Assembly: GCA_031553755.1 (NCBI GenBank)
Contig: JAVBKZ010000089.1
Span: forward strand, 1 to 22,538
Source: JAIRVZ01 sp031553755
GTDB taxonomy: Bacteria > Bacteroidota > Bacteroidia > Bacteroidales > Azobacteroidaceae
Direction: 5' to 3'
DNA length: 22,538 nucleotides
This document shows, in pieces, positions 15,362 to 22,055 of the stretch. A program made the translations under genes and the position numbers. Position 1 is the stretch's first letter; every line of letters starts with the position of its first letter. The notes beneath the pieces are model-generated. The model did not search any database and was not told where the DNA came from. It saw nothing but the letters and a program-made list of their open reading frames with translations.

Positions 15362-17224
15362 TTAGTTCCTCACAAATTTTTCCGTAACTATCAAACCATT
15401 TTCGTATACCATCTTTTTGATGTATATACCTTTGGCATTTGAATCCTGAGTTTTTATTCCTGAAATGGTATAATATGTTTCGGAAATAATTGAGCCTTTA
15501 TTTACTGTCGTATTATTAATTCCTGACGAATTATCATACACGGTGACGTATAAATCATGAATATATAAGTTTCCACTGCTTGAGCGGTCATTGATAATAT
15601 TGACAATAATTGCTCCTGTTGATTTTAAGGAGGAAATTTCGTTTGTTAAATCTACCTCATAAACTCCGCTTTTGTATTCTTTTGTCCAAGAAGATTCAGT
15701 TCCGGTTGTTCCGTAAGTGACTTTTAAAGTACGTGTTCCGGTAGGGTTTATTCTTAATTTCAGGCTTGCCAGGCTGGATAATGTCAAAGTCATTTTCTTA
15801 GAATTATCATTCAGGTTAACCGCTCCTGCAGAACAAATTCCGTTAGTTGCTTGTGTAGAAGAATGTGAACCAGTAGTCGTGAGGAAAGATAAATTAATTT
15901 TCGATTCTTGGAATGAATACCAATCGGCTAAGATTATTTGTCCGTCTTGACTTCCCGGATTTCCGGTTTCATTTACTGTAATTGTTCCGGTTCTGATTAC
16001 CGCATTTCCATTTCCTCCAACAGTTGTAATAGTATATGAAAATGTTGCATTGGGTATTCCACTGATTGTCAGCGAGCCATTTCCTTTAGTAATAGTCATT
16101 TCGACAGGAATTCCTTCTACGATAACATCAGTTGCGCCACCTCCCCAGGAAAAAATAATATCAGTGATGGATTTCCCGGTTTGAATTGTTTGCATTGCGT
16201 TCGACGGATTTGATAATGTGGGAGCATTCGGGTCGGCATTTAATTTTCCGGCTCCTGCCTGCTGTTGGACAATAGTGGGAATCAGGTTGGCATCAATGGA
16301 AGTATATTGATAATAAAATGTAGGGTCGTAAGGGACGGAAGGATTAGCTGGAGGTACATTCAACTCGCTGTTGAATCCGCTTTCGCTGGAGTTAACGAAT
16401 ATGTTTGTTCCTCTTGTCCATAAATAACCCGGACCAGAATCTGCATAACCACTTTTTGCATAAATAGGATGCGGACAATTTTCGAAATAATTGTCTTCCA
16501 CCAATACTTTTGCGTTTTCGCAAGAAGCAATACTGTAAATCGTGTTATTTGTATAATAGTTATTGTAAACATGAACAATCCCGAAACGTACACGCGGATT
16601 ACGCTGATATGTTCCATCAAACCAGTTGCGGAAAAAGGTAGTACGTAATTTATCCGTATCCTGATTAGCAGAACCATCGCTCGAACTCATCAAAATATTT
16701 TTAGAATGATTGAAGAAATGACAATAGGAAACGGTAACAAAATCGGTTCCTTTACAAATATCCAACGTTCCATCAAAATCAGAGCTACTGGGGTCTGCGC
16801 CACCATCGCTGAAAGAACAGTGGTCTACCCAAATGTGTTGCGCTCCATTCAACTTAATTAAGTCATCACCCGACTGCATGAAATGAATATTCTGGAAAAT
16901 CACATTTTCGCGTTTATTCAAGGCGATTCCTTGTCCACGGATAATGGCATTATTTCCTACTCCGGTGATTGTTTTGTTGGAACGGCAGGGGAGTTCGCTC
17001 GAAATTTTGATTTCTCCATGCACACGAATAATCATTTTTCCCTCCGTATCTAATGCAGATGCTAATTCGGAAGCTGTGCTGACATCAACAACCGTACCTC
17101 CTTCGCCTCCGGTCATATTATAATTGTAAGCTGCAAAACCGAAAGGAGTTCCTTCCACATGATCGATTGCTTTTGCAGAAATTACCATTAAAATGGCTAA
17201 AATAAAGAGAATAGTGTTTTTCAT
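15362..17224 (-). CDS. Family 1 pectate lyase with C-terminal beta domains
   Basis: A 620-residue secreted pectate lyase of family PL1. Signal peptide about 1-19, beta-helix about 25-335. Motifs: WVDHCSF 132-138, DGTLDI 151-156, VSYCHF 165-170, and RNPRVRFG 208-215, where R208, P210 and R213 fit the catalytic RxPxxR element of PelC-type enzymes; D151 and D155 are likely calcium ligands. Then an Ig-like segment (about 340-420), a beta-sandwich (about 430-560) and a short tail YYTISGIKTQDSNAKGIYIKK with a basic end. The tail resembles that of the PL9 gene upstream and differs from the longer type A tails of the three downstream genes. Cleaves alpha-1,4-galacturonan at high pH with Ca2+ in known relatives. 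It starts 40 bases after the PL9 gene stop, across a CCCCTAAAGGGG repeat. Confidence 0.9.
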   Translation of the reverse strand: MKNTILFILAILMVISAKAIDHVEGTPFGFAAYNYNMTGGEGGTVVDVSTASELASALDTEGKMIIRVHGEIKISSELPCRSNKTITGVGNNAIIRGQGIALNKRENVIFQNIHFMQSGDDLIKLNGAQHIWVDHCSFSDGGADPSSSDFDGTLDICKGTDFVTVSYCHFFNHSKNILMSSSDGSANQDTDKLRTTFFRNWFDGTYQRNPRVRFGIVHVYNNYYTNNTIYSIASCENAKVLVEDNYFENCPHPIYAKSGYADSGPGYLWTRGTNIFVNSSESGFNSELNVPPANPSVPYDPTFYYQYTSIDANLIPTIVQQQAGAGKLNADPNAPTLSNPSNAMQTIQTGKSITDIIFSWGGGATDVIVEGIPVEMTITKGNGSLTISGIPNATFSYTITTVGGNGNAVIRTGTITVNETGNPGSQDGQIILADWYSFQESKINLSFLTTTGSHSSTQATNGICSAGAVNLNDNSKKMTLTLSSLASLKLRINPTGTRTLKVTYGTTGTESSWTKEYKSGVYEVDLTNEISSLKSTGAIIVNIINDRSSSGNLYIHDLYVTVYDNSSGINNTTVNKGSIISETYYTISGIKTQDSNAKGIYIKKMVYENGLIVTEKFVRN

Positions 17225-17232
17225 ATTTTATT

Positions 17233-17260
17233 AAATTCCCCTTTAGGGGATTTAGGGGTG
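17233..17260. repeat. CCCCTAAAGGGG REP-like intergenic repeat
   Basis: TCCCC (17237-17241) and GGGGA (17246-17250) form a hairpin with a TTTA loop, followed by ATTTAGGGG to 17258. Read on the - strand this is CACCCCTAAATCCCCTAAAGGGGA, a form often met between genes in Bacteroidota genomes. It fills most of the 40-base gap before the PL1 gene, so it lies in the mRNA between two lyase genes. Confidence 0.55.
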
Positions 17261-17264
17261 TTTA

Positions 17265-19136
17265 TTATTGGATTAATTTAATTGTTGAAACTGAACCATC
17301 TTTATAAATGATTTTCTTGATGAAGATACCTTTTCCCGGATTGTTTGTTTTTACTCCGGAGATAGTGTAGGTGGATTCAGAAACGACGTTAATGTTATCT
17401 TTCGATGTGAAGTTTACCCCACTGGCAATTGTTGGTTTTCCGGTAATAATCAGATTGGTTACTTTTACATCATTGTTTGTACTGTTCTTAAACCTGAAAT
17501 AAATGGTTGTTCCGGCAGGAGTTCCGCTCAAGTCAATTACTTTGTCTTTTACCAGACTTGTGCTTCCGTTTTTAGCCTGAGCGCCTACTTGTGTCCATGA
17601 AGAATTATCTTTAGAATATTCTATTATTAAAGCACCGCTGGAAGAACCTACAGCCTGCATGTCAAAAGCAGCTTTTTCGGCAGAAGAAATACAGAATGGT
17701 CCCCAAACTTGGGAAGTTGAATTTTTATTAACAGTGAATGTTGCAGCTTGATTAACCAACTTTGTAATTTCCACTCCGCCATCATCCGGATTTTTTTCAG
17801 GGTCTTTCTCCTCTGGATTTTCCTCTGGCGTTTTTGGTTCCGGAAATGTCCAGTTTCCTTCAACATATTCTTTGGCTCCCAAATCAATGGCAGTTCCACA
17901 ATATGGTATTGCATATCCGGTTTTTAGGCGAATATCATCAACAATAATTCCTTTGTCAATAGCAGGATTATTGCTTTTCAATTGGAATAACTCTTGTACT
18001 TTTGCAGGAAGTTTGTAGTTTTCATCTCTTTCGGCAATCGCGTCTGAAGTATTTAGGCTTACAAACACATCATCTGAAAAATTCAATCCTAAATTCCAAC
18101 TGTTATTGGTTTCAATAGAACCCACAGCGATAGTCTGGTCATGTTTTACTCCTTTATAGGAAAGGTTATTAATCATAGTATGTTTTCCGCAACCGGAAGC
18201 CGGAGTTTCCTGAAACGCAAAATTACCATCTCCGCCATTGTTGTATCCTGTGCAGTTGATACAAGTAAGATACCATGAATTGTGATTTTGGTCGAAACCT
18301 TTACCTATATTATCAAAAGCGCAGCTATTTAAAACAACATGAGGAGCGTTTGATGTAACTCCGCCACCTCCACCAAGTTTGAATCCGTTTCCATCTCCCT
18401 GAAAAGTTGTCAAATCAGGCCAATGTGAAGCAATTCCGTTTCCGAAAGAATAACAACTGTCGATTAAAACCGGACTTTCTCCGCCATAACAATCCCAGCC
18501 GTCATCTACATTATCCCAAGCGCGGCAACCGCGAAAAACATTACCGAGTCCTCCCGCTTTAGCGGAAAATCCATCGCCGTTTTCACCTTTTCCTTTGTAT
18601 TCGCAATTTCTGTACGAATCGCAATTTAACACTAAAGTATTGGTTGCGTTACCTCCAAGGGTAATCCCATCATGTCCACAATCATAAACAGCACATCCTT
18701 CCAATGTGATATTTTCACCTGCGATAATTATTCCGTTATATCCCGCACCACTAATATTAATCCCTTTTACATGCCACCAATTCTGACGCAAATCCAGTCC
18801 CCTGTAAGTTGAACTTTCATTACCTTTGTTTCTCATAGAACTGCAATCAAAAACGGGCTTTTCTCCTTTCACAGCGAAAAACTTGATGATAGCATCCTTT
18901 GTTCCCGAATTTTTAGTTTTTACAGTTGCACTTACCGGATATGTTCCTCCTGTTACCCAAACTTGGTCTCCGGCTTGCGCCATATCCATCGCTTTTTGAG
19001 GCGTTTTAAAGGCTTTTGCTTCCGATTTTCCGTCATTGCTGTCGTTTCCCGAAGGAGATAACCAATATTCGGTTGCGTTTGCTGAAAATATGCACAAGAA
19101 AAGTGCGGAAAGAAGATAGGTAAATTGTTTTTTCAT
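17265..19136 (-). CDS. PL9 polysaccharide lyase, first gene of the pectinase cluster
   Basis: A 623-residue secreted PL9 enzyme. Signal peptide about 1-21 (cleavage near ANA/T), opening EYWLSPSGNDSNDGK, beta-helix about 25-430. Active-site elements: D188 (NGDGFSAK), DDGWD at 211-215, K253 (GNGFKLGG). The first calcium spacing is one residue shorter than in the other two copies. A proline/glutamate linker (EPKTPEENPEEKDPEKNP, about 433-450) leads to a beta-sandwich (about 465-570) and the short tail YTISGVKTNNPGKGIFIKK, like that of the PL1 gene. As the most upstream gene of five in a row it should follow the cluster promoter, and the 412-base gap before it holds an inverted repeat. The three PL9 copies differ in accessory domains and active-site loops, so they probably split substrates rather than duplicate one role. 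Confidence 0.9.
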   Translation of the reverse strand: MKKQFTYLLSALFLCIFSANATEYWLSPSGNDSNDGKSEAKAFKTPQKAMDMAQAGDQVWVTGGTYPVSATVKTKNSGTKDAIIKFFAVKGEKPVFDCSSMRNKGNESSTYRGLDLRQNWWHVKGINISGAGYNGIIIAGENITLEGCAVYDCGHDGITLGGNATNTLVLNCDSYRNCEYKGKGENGDGFSAKAGGLGNVFRGCRAWDNVDDGWDCYGGESPVLIDSCYSFGNGIASHWPDLTTFQGDGNGFKLGGGGGVTSNAPHVVLNSCAFDNIGKGFDQNHNSWYLTCINCTGYNNGGDGNFAFQETPASGCGKHTMINNLSYKGVKHDQTIAVGSIETNNSWNLGLNFSDDVFVSLNTSDAIAERDENYKLPAKVQELFQLKSNNPAIDKGIIVDDIRLKTGYAIPYCGTAIDLGAKEYVEGNWTFPEPKTPEENPEEKDPEKNPDDGGVEITKLVNQAATFTVNKNSTSQVWGPFCISSAEKAAFDMQAVGSSSGALIIEYSKDNSSWTQVGAQAKNGSTSLVKDKVIDLSGTPAGTTIYFRFKNSTNNDVKVTNLIITGKPTIASGVNFTSKDNINVVSESTYTISGVKTNNPGKGIFIKKIIYKDGSVSTIKLIQ

Positions 19137-19160
19137 GCTATTAATTAAAAAATAATTATT

Positions 19161-19203
19161 TTCATTTGTAAATATTAACTTACTGATTTACATTACAAAT
19201 GAA
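19161..19203. promoter_or_regulatory. 11-bp inverted repeat upstream of the pectinase cluster
   Basis: TTCATTTGTAA (19161-19171) and TTACAAATGAA (19193-19203) are exact reverse complements, 21 bases apart and 32 bases from centre to centre, close to three helical turns. It starts 25 bases before the first lyase gene. It could be an operator for a dimeric regulator or a leader hairpin; the spacing and position favour a regulator site, but no matching regulator is identified. Confidence 0.4.
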
Positions 19204-19377
19204 TGTTATTATTTTTTAATACATGTAGAAAAGTGTACCAAACAGGGATGCTAAAAATATCATAGTCATTTTGTCCTCAAAAGAGGATTATTTATATCGG
19301 ACTTTAAGTTATACTTATCTCGGTCAATTTGTAATAGTTGTTCCTTGAAAACTATTCAATTGTCTATATATTAGTAA

Positions 19378-19497
19378 AATACATTGATTCTTGTCGTTTT
19401 GTGCTTTATCGCAGGCTTACTCTCAAATAGATACAAGCGGCTCGGCAAGGTGAAAAAATACCACGATAACGGCTGCTACACCCCGAAGTCCATCTAA
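19378..19497 (+). pseudogene. Possible C-terminal remnant of an unidentified membrane protein
   Basis: An open frame of 39 codons starts right after an in-frame stop and ends at TAA 19495-19497. It reads as a hydrophobic segment (LILVVLCFIAGLL) followed by a basic tail (SNRYKRLGKVKKYHDNGCY). Codons in the tail are richer in G and C than in the surrounding gap, and there is only a TTG (19384) as possible start. This looks like the tail of a lost gene or a very small membrane peptide; I do not recognise the family, and chance cannot be excluded. Confidence 0.22.
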
Positions 19498-19548
19498 AAT
19501 TTGATAATGTGGTTTTGTGCTAAGTTTGTTATTGTCCATTGCTTTAAT

Positions 19549-20058
19549 TCATAATTCCTTACATATTTTCAATTTGTCCCATTTTTTACGGATATTTTCC
19601 TCGCCACAAAAATAGTCTAATTTATTATCACGATCAAATACTTCCATGGTCGGAGCAAGCAATAATTTATTCGAATCGGGATATTCGCATACATCGAACC
19701 CAATGTATGTCCTGACATCCAAAAACACACAAGGTTCATTGGTGTGATTATACAACTGATGAGCTCCCGTTTCTCCCATTTCAAAGAAAATCAGATCGCC
19801 GCTTTTTACAATCTCCAACCCTTTCTGTGTCCTCAGAGTTGCGGCGCCGGATATAATCATAAATAATTCTTCTGCATACTTGTGGAAGTGGTATGGCGCA
19901 GAATATTGGTCCGGATTTAATTGCCTTAAATCAAAATTCAGATTTTGAGGATCAATTCCCTTCTTAATACGAGAGATATCAGAAAAGATTCTAAAACCAT
20001 CAATTTTATTCGGATTTTCCTGAAATTCCCTTTCGCTTGATTTTAAAATGGTAGCCAT
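19549..20058 (-). CDS. Cupin-domain protein of unknown role
   Basis: A 169-residue single-domain cupin, probably cytoplasmic (no signal peptide). The first cupin motif is YHFHKYAEELFMIISG, with H57, H59 and E63 as likely metal ligands and G71 closing it. The second, GDLIFFEMGETGAHQLYN, gives H100 as the fourth ligand, with the usual proline replaced. So a metal-binding beta-barrel is well supported, but such proteins range from isomerases and dioxygenases to sensors, and nothing here selects one. It is preceded by a decayed VOC-fold gene whose stop lies 11 bases before this start on the same strand; the two were probably once an operon. No link to the pectinase cluster is evident. Confidence 0.8.
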   Translation of the reverse strand: MATILKSSEREFQENPNKIDGFRIFSDISRIKKGIDPQNLNFDLRQLNPDQYSAPYHFHKYAEELFMIISGAATLRTQKGLEIVKSGDLIFFEMGETGAHQLYNHTNEPCVFLDVRTYIGFDVCEYPDSNKLLLAPTMEVFDRDNKLDYFCGEENIRKKWDKLKICKEL

Positions 20059-20069
20059 AATATTTTGTT

Positions 20070-20312
20070 TTATTCGGTTATCTCAATCGTATTGCCTTCC
20101 GGATCAAGGATTACACTTTCATAATAACCACCTCCGGTGATACGAGGTTCGGATTTTATGGTAAACTTATCAGAACGTAATTATTCTGTCGGTTCATTGA
20201 ACCGATTTTTATTACCGCCAGAAATAGCTAAGTGAGCGGTTCCAATAAATTGTTTTCTAAATCATTGACCCATATTGCGATGTGTTCTATTTTAATTTTA
20301 TCTTCATTTTTC
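20070..20312 (-). pseudogene. Decayed VOC (glyoxalase-fold) gene with internal deletion, frameshift and stop
   Basis: Read on the - strand from about 20312, the frame gives a normal VOC N-terminus, KIKIEHIAIWVNDLENN, as found at the start of glyoxalase/bleomycin-resistance relatives. Within a few codons it loses frame. In the next frame it resumes as HLAISGGNKNRF, meets a stop after NEPTE, then continues as LRSDKFTIKSEPRITGGGYY and SVILDPEGNTIEITE to a stop at 20070-20072. The last part is the conserved VOC C-terminus. Normal members are about 125 residues; only about 75 are left, so roughly 45 residues of the middle are deleted. Three separate lesions make a functional product unlikely. Confidence 0.75.
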
Positions 20313-20446
20313 AAAATTTTCCGTTTCCAGATGTAAATATAGTCAGCAATTTTATAAATTATTATATTTTGTCTTCGGATTTATACAAAACTTATCTGTA
20401 ATGTCTTTTGTTTTATTCACATGAATAACTAAAAATAGAATAACTT

Positions 20447-20842
20447 ATGTACACAAAAATGATATTTCCAAATATCCCGGTAAAGGATTTGAAGAAGTCG
20501 ATGGATTTTTTCAGTGAGTTGGGATTTTCCTATAATGATAAGTTCATGGATGAGAATGCAGCTTGTATGATAGTAAATGATACAGCCTGTGTTATGTTGC
20601 TAACGGAACCGTTTTACCTGTCATTTACCACCAAAGGGTTACCAGACACCAGTAAAACTACAGAAGTAATGCTGGCTATTTCTCTTGAAAATAAGGAAAA
20701 AGTGGATGAAACTTTATCAAAAGCCCTTTCCCTGGGAGCAACAGAAGGCCGAACAGAAGATTTGGGATTTATGTATGCCCGCAGTTTTCACGATTTAGAC
20801 GGGCACATTTGGGAATTCTTTTGGATGGATGAAAATGCCTGA
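20447..20842 (+). CDS. VOC-family protein (glyoxalase/bleomycin-resistance fold)
   Basis: A 131-residue cytoplasmic protein of the vicinal oxygen chelate superfamily. It has the paired beta-alpha-beta-beta-beta layout: IFPNIPVKDLKKSMDFFSEL near 6-25 opens the first half, and MLAISLENKEKVDETLSKAL near 74-93 the second, ending in FHDLDGHIWEFFWM. The glutamate in HIWEFFW is the usual second-half metal ligand; the other ligand positions are less clear. Relatives include lactoylglutathione lyase-like proteins, ring-cleavage dioxygenases and antibiotic-binding proteins. This subgroup (VKDLKKSxxFFxxLGF) is usually annotated only as glyoxalase-like. A DUF4256 gene follows 27 bases later on the same strand, so the two may be co-transcribed. 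Confidence 0.85.
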   Translation: MYTKMIFPNIPVKDLKKSMDFFSELGFSYNDKFMDENAACMIVNDTACVMLLTEPFYLSFTTKGLPDTSKTTEVMLAISLENKEKVDETLSKALSLGATEGRTEDLGFMYARSFHDLDGHIWEFFWMDENA

Positions 20843-20869
20843 AAGCGAGTAGAAATAAAAGAGGAAGAT

Positions 20870-21433
20870 ATGAATAGTAATAAAAAATTGTTTCCGGAAC
20901 AGGGAGAGGAATTACTTATGCTATTAAAAGCCCGTTTTGAGAAAAACAAAAATCGCCACGAAGATTCTGAATGGTCTAAAGTGCAGGCCAAACTGGAAGC
21001 TAATCCGAAAAAATTGTGGTCGCTTAATGAAATGGAACGGACCGGTGGAGAACCGGATGTGGTCGCTTATGATGAAAAAACGGGCGAATACATTTTCTAT
21101 GATTGTTCTCAGGAAACGCCTGTTAGCCGCAGAAATGTTTGTTATGACCGTGAAGCATTAGAATCAAGGAAAGAATATAAACCCGAAAACAATGCCATTG
21201 ATATGGCAACTGAGATGGGGATTGAGTTGCTAACAGAAGAAGAATACCGGAAATTGCAGCAAATCGGGAATTTTGATTTAAAAACATCGAGTTGGCTCAA
21301 AACACCTCCTGAAATCAGAAAACTCGGCGGAGCTTTATTTGCCGACCGACGTTACGACCACGTCTTTATTTATCACAACGGAGCACAGTCTTATTATGCT
21401 GTCAGAGGATTTCGTGGATTATTAAGAATTTAA
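20870..21433 (+). CDS. DUF4256-family protein
   Basis: A 187-residue soluble protein matching what I know of the DUF4256 family: an N-terminal helix ending in LLMLLKARFEKNKNRH, a WSLNEMERTGGEPDVVAYD segment near 50-68, then YIFYDCSQETPVSRRNVCYD near 75-94, RKEYKPENNAIDMATEMGIE near 101-120, and a C-terminal LGGALFADRRYDHVFIYHNG. These short, strongly conserved blocks define the family, whose biochemical function is unknown. No signal peptide or membrane segment. It often occurs near small stress- or defence-type proteins such as VOC members, as here, but that is only a loose association. Length is normal for the family. Confidence 0.8.
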   Translation: MNSNKKLFPEQGEELLMLLKARFEKNKNRHEDSEWSKVQAKLEANPKKLWSLNEMERTGGEPDVVAYDEKTGEYIFYDCSQETPVSRRNVCYDREALESRKEYKPENNAIDMATEMGIELLTEEEYRKLQQIGNFDLKTSSWLKTPPEIRKLGGALFADRRYDHVFIYHNGAQSYYAVRGFRGLLRI

Positions 21434-21459
21434 AAAATCGCGTTTTTTTTGATTTTTAC

Positions 21460-21467
21460 TATCTTTG
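21460..21467 (+). promoter_or_regulatory. Bacteroidetes -7 element before tag
   Basis: TATCTTTG is an exact match to TAnnTTTG. It lies 15 bases before ATG 21483, giving a very short leader, and it overlaps the TTG at 21465 that could otherwise be read as an upstream start. No TTTG is found at the ideal -33 distance, so only the -7 half is supported. Confidence 0.5.
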
Positions 21468-21482
21468 TCAAAAAATAATAGT

Positions 21483-22055
21483 ATGAATCAAGAAGATATA
21501 AGACGTTGTGGTTGGTGTAAGTCCGACCCAATCTATCAAAAATACCACGATGAAGAGTGGGGTAGGGAAGTGACTGATGACAAAAAAATGTTCGAATACC
21601 TCGTTTTGGAAAGTGCGCAAGCAGGGTTGAGTTGGATTACGATTCTCAAACGTAGGGATGCTTATCGAAAAGCTTTTGCCGATTATGATGTGGAAAAAGT
21701 AGCCAAATTCACAGAGAAAGATGTCGAACGCTTGATGCAAGATCCTGGAATTATCCGCAACCGGAATAAAATTCAATCGACTATTTCCAATGCCCTGCAT
21801 TATATGGAAGTTCAGGCAGAATTCGGTAGTTTTTGCAATTACCTAAGATCATTTCTTCCTGATGGGAAACCGGTTATTAATAATTGGAGTACATTAAGCG
21901 AAATCCCCGCTTCCACCCCTTTATCGGATGCAATCAGTAAAGATATGAAGAAACGGGGATTTAAATTCTTCGGAACGACAATTTGTTATGCTCATTTGCA
22001 GGCTGTTGGTTATGTCAATGACCATCTAACCGATTGTTGGTGCAGGAGGACCTAA
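21483..22055 (+). CDS. tag: DNA-3-methyladenine glycosylase I
   Basis: A 190-residue base-excision repair enzyme that removes N3-methyladenine from alkylated DNA. The opening RRCGWCKSDPIYQKYHDEEW and the close VNDHLTDCWCRR are family signatures. The zinc ligands known in E. coli Tag (C4, H17, H175, C179) correspond to C9, H22, H181 and C185, and the catalytic glutamate E38 to E43 in YLVLESAQAGLSW. Length is normal. I chose ATG 21483; the frame is open six codons further to a TTG, but that sits inside the -7 promoter element. It appears to have its own promoter, 26 bases after the DUF4256 stop. A housekeeping-type gene with no link to the pectin or corrinoid blocks. Confidence 0.95.
   Translation: MNQEDIRRCGWCKSDPIYQKYHDEEWGREVTDDKKMFEYLVLESAQAGLSWITILKRRDAYRKAFADYDVEKVAKFTEKDVERLMQDPGIIRNRNKIQSTISNALHYMEVQAEFGSFCNYLRSFLPDGKPVINNWSTLSEIPASTPLSDAISKDMKKRGFKFFGTTICYAHLQAVGYVNDHLTDCWCRRT

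Larger units (their letters stand above)
19137..19548. other. 412-base intergenic region upstream of the pectinase cluster
   Basis: AT-rich near the lyase start, with an inverted repeat at 19161-19203 and no clear Bacteroidetes promoter on the - strand; TTCATTTG (19203 to 19196, - strand) is one base off the -7 consensus. At 19430-19495 there is a local GC-richer patch that reads as the end of an unidentified protein (separate entry). No RNA gene or intact coding region recognised. Confidence 0.5.

Noticed and set aside
9625..19136. A complete polysaccharide utilisation locus with SusC/SusD
   Set aside because: No TonB-dependent receptor or SusD-like lipoprotein is found on either strand.
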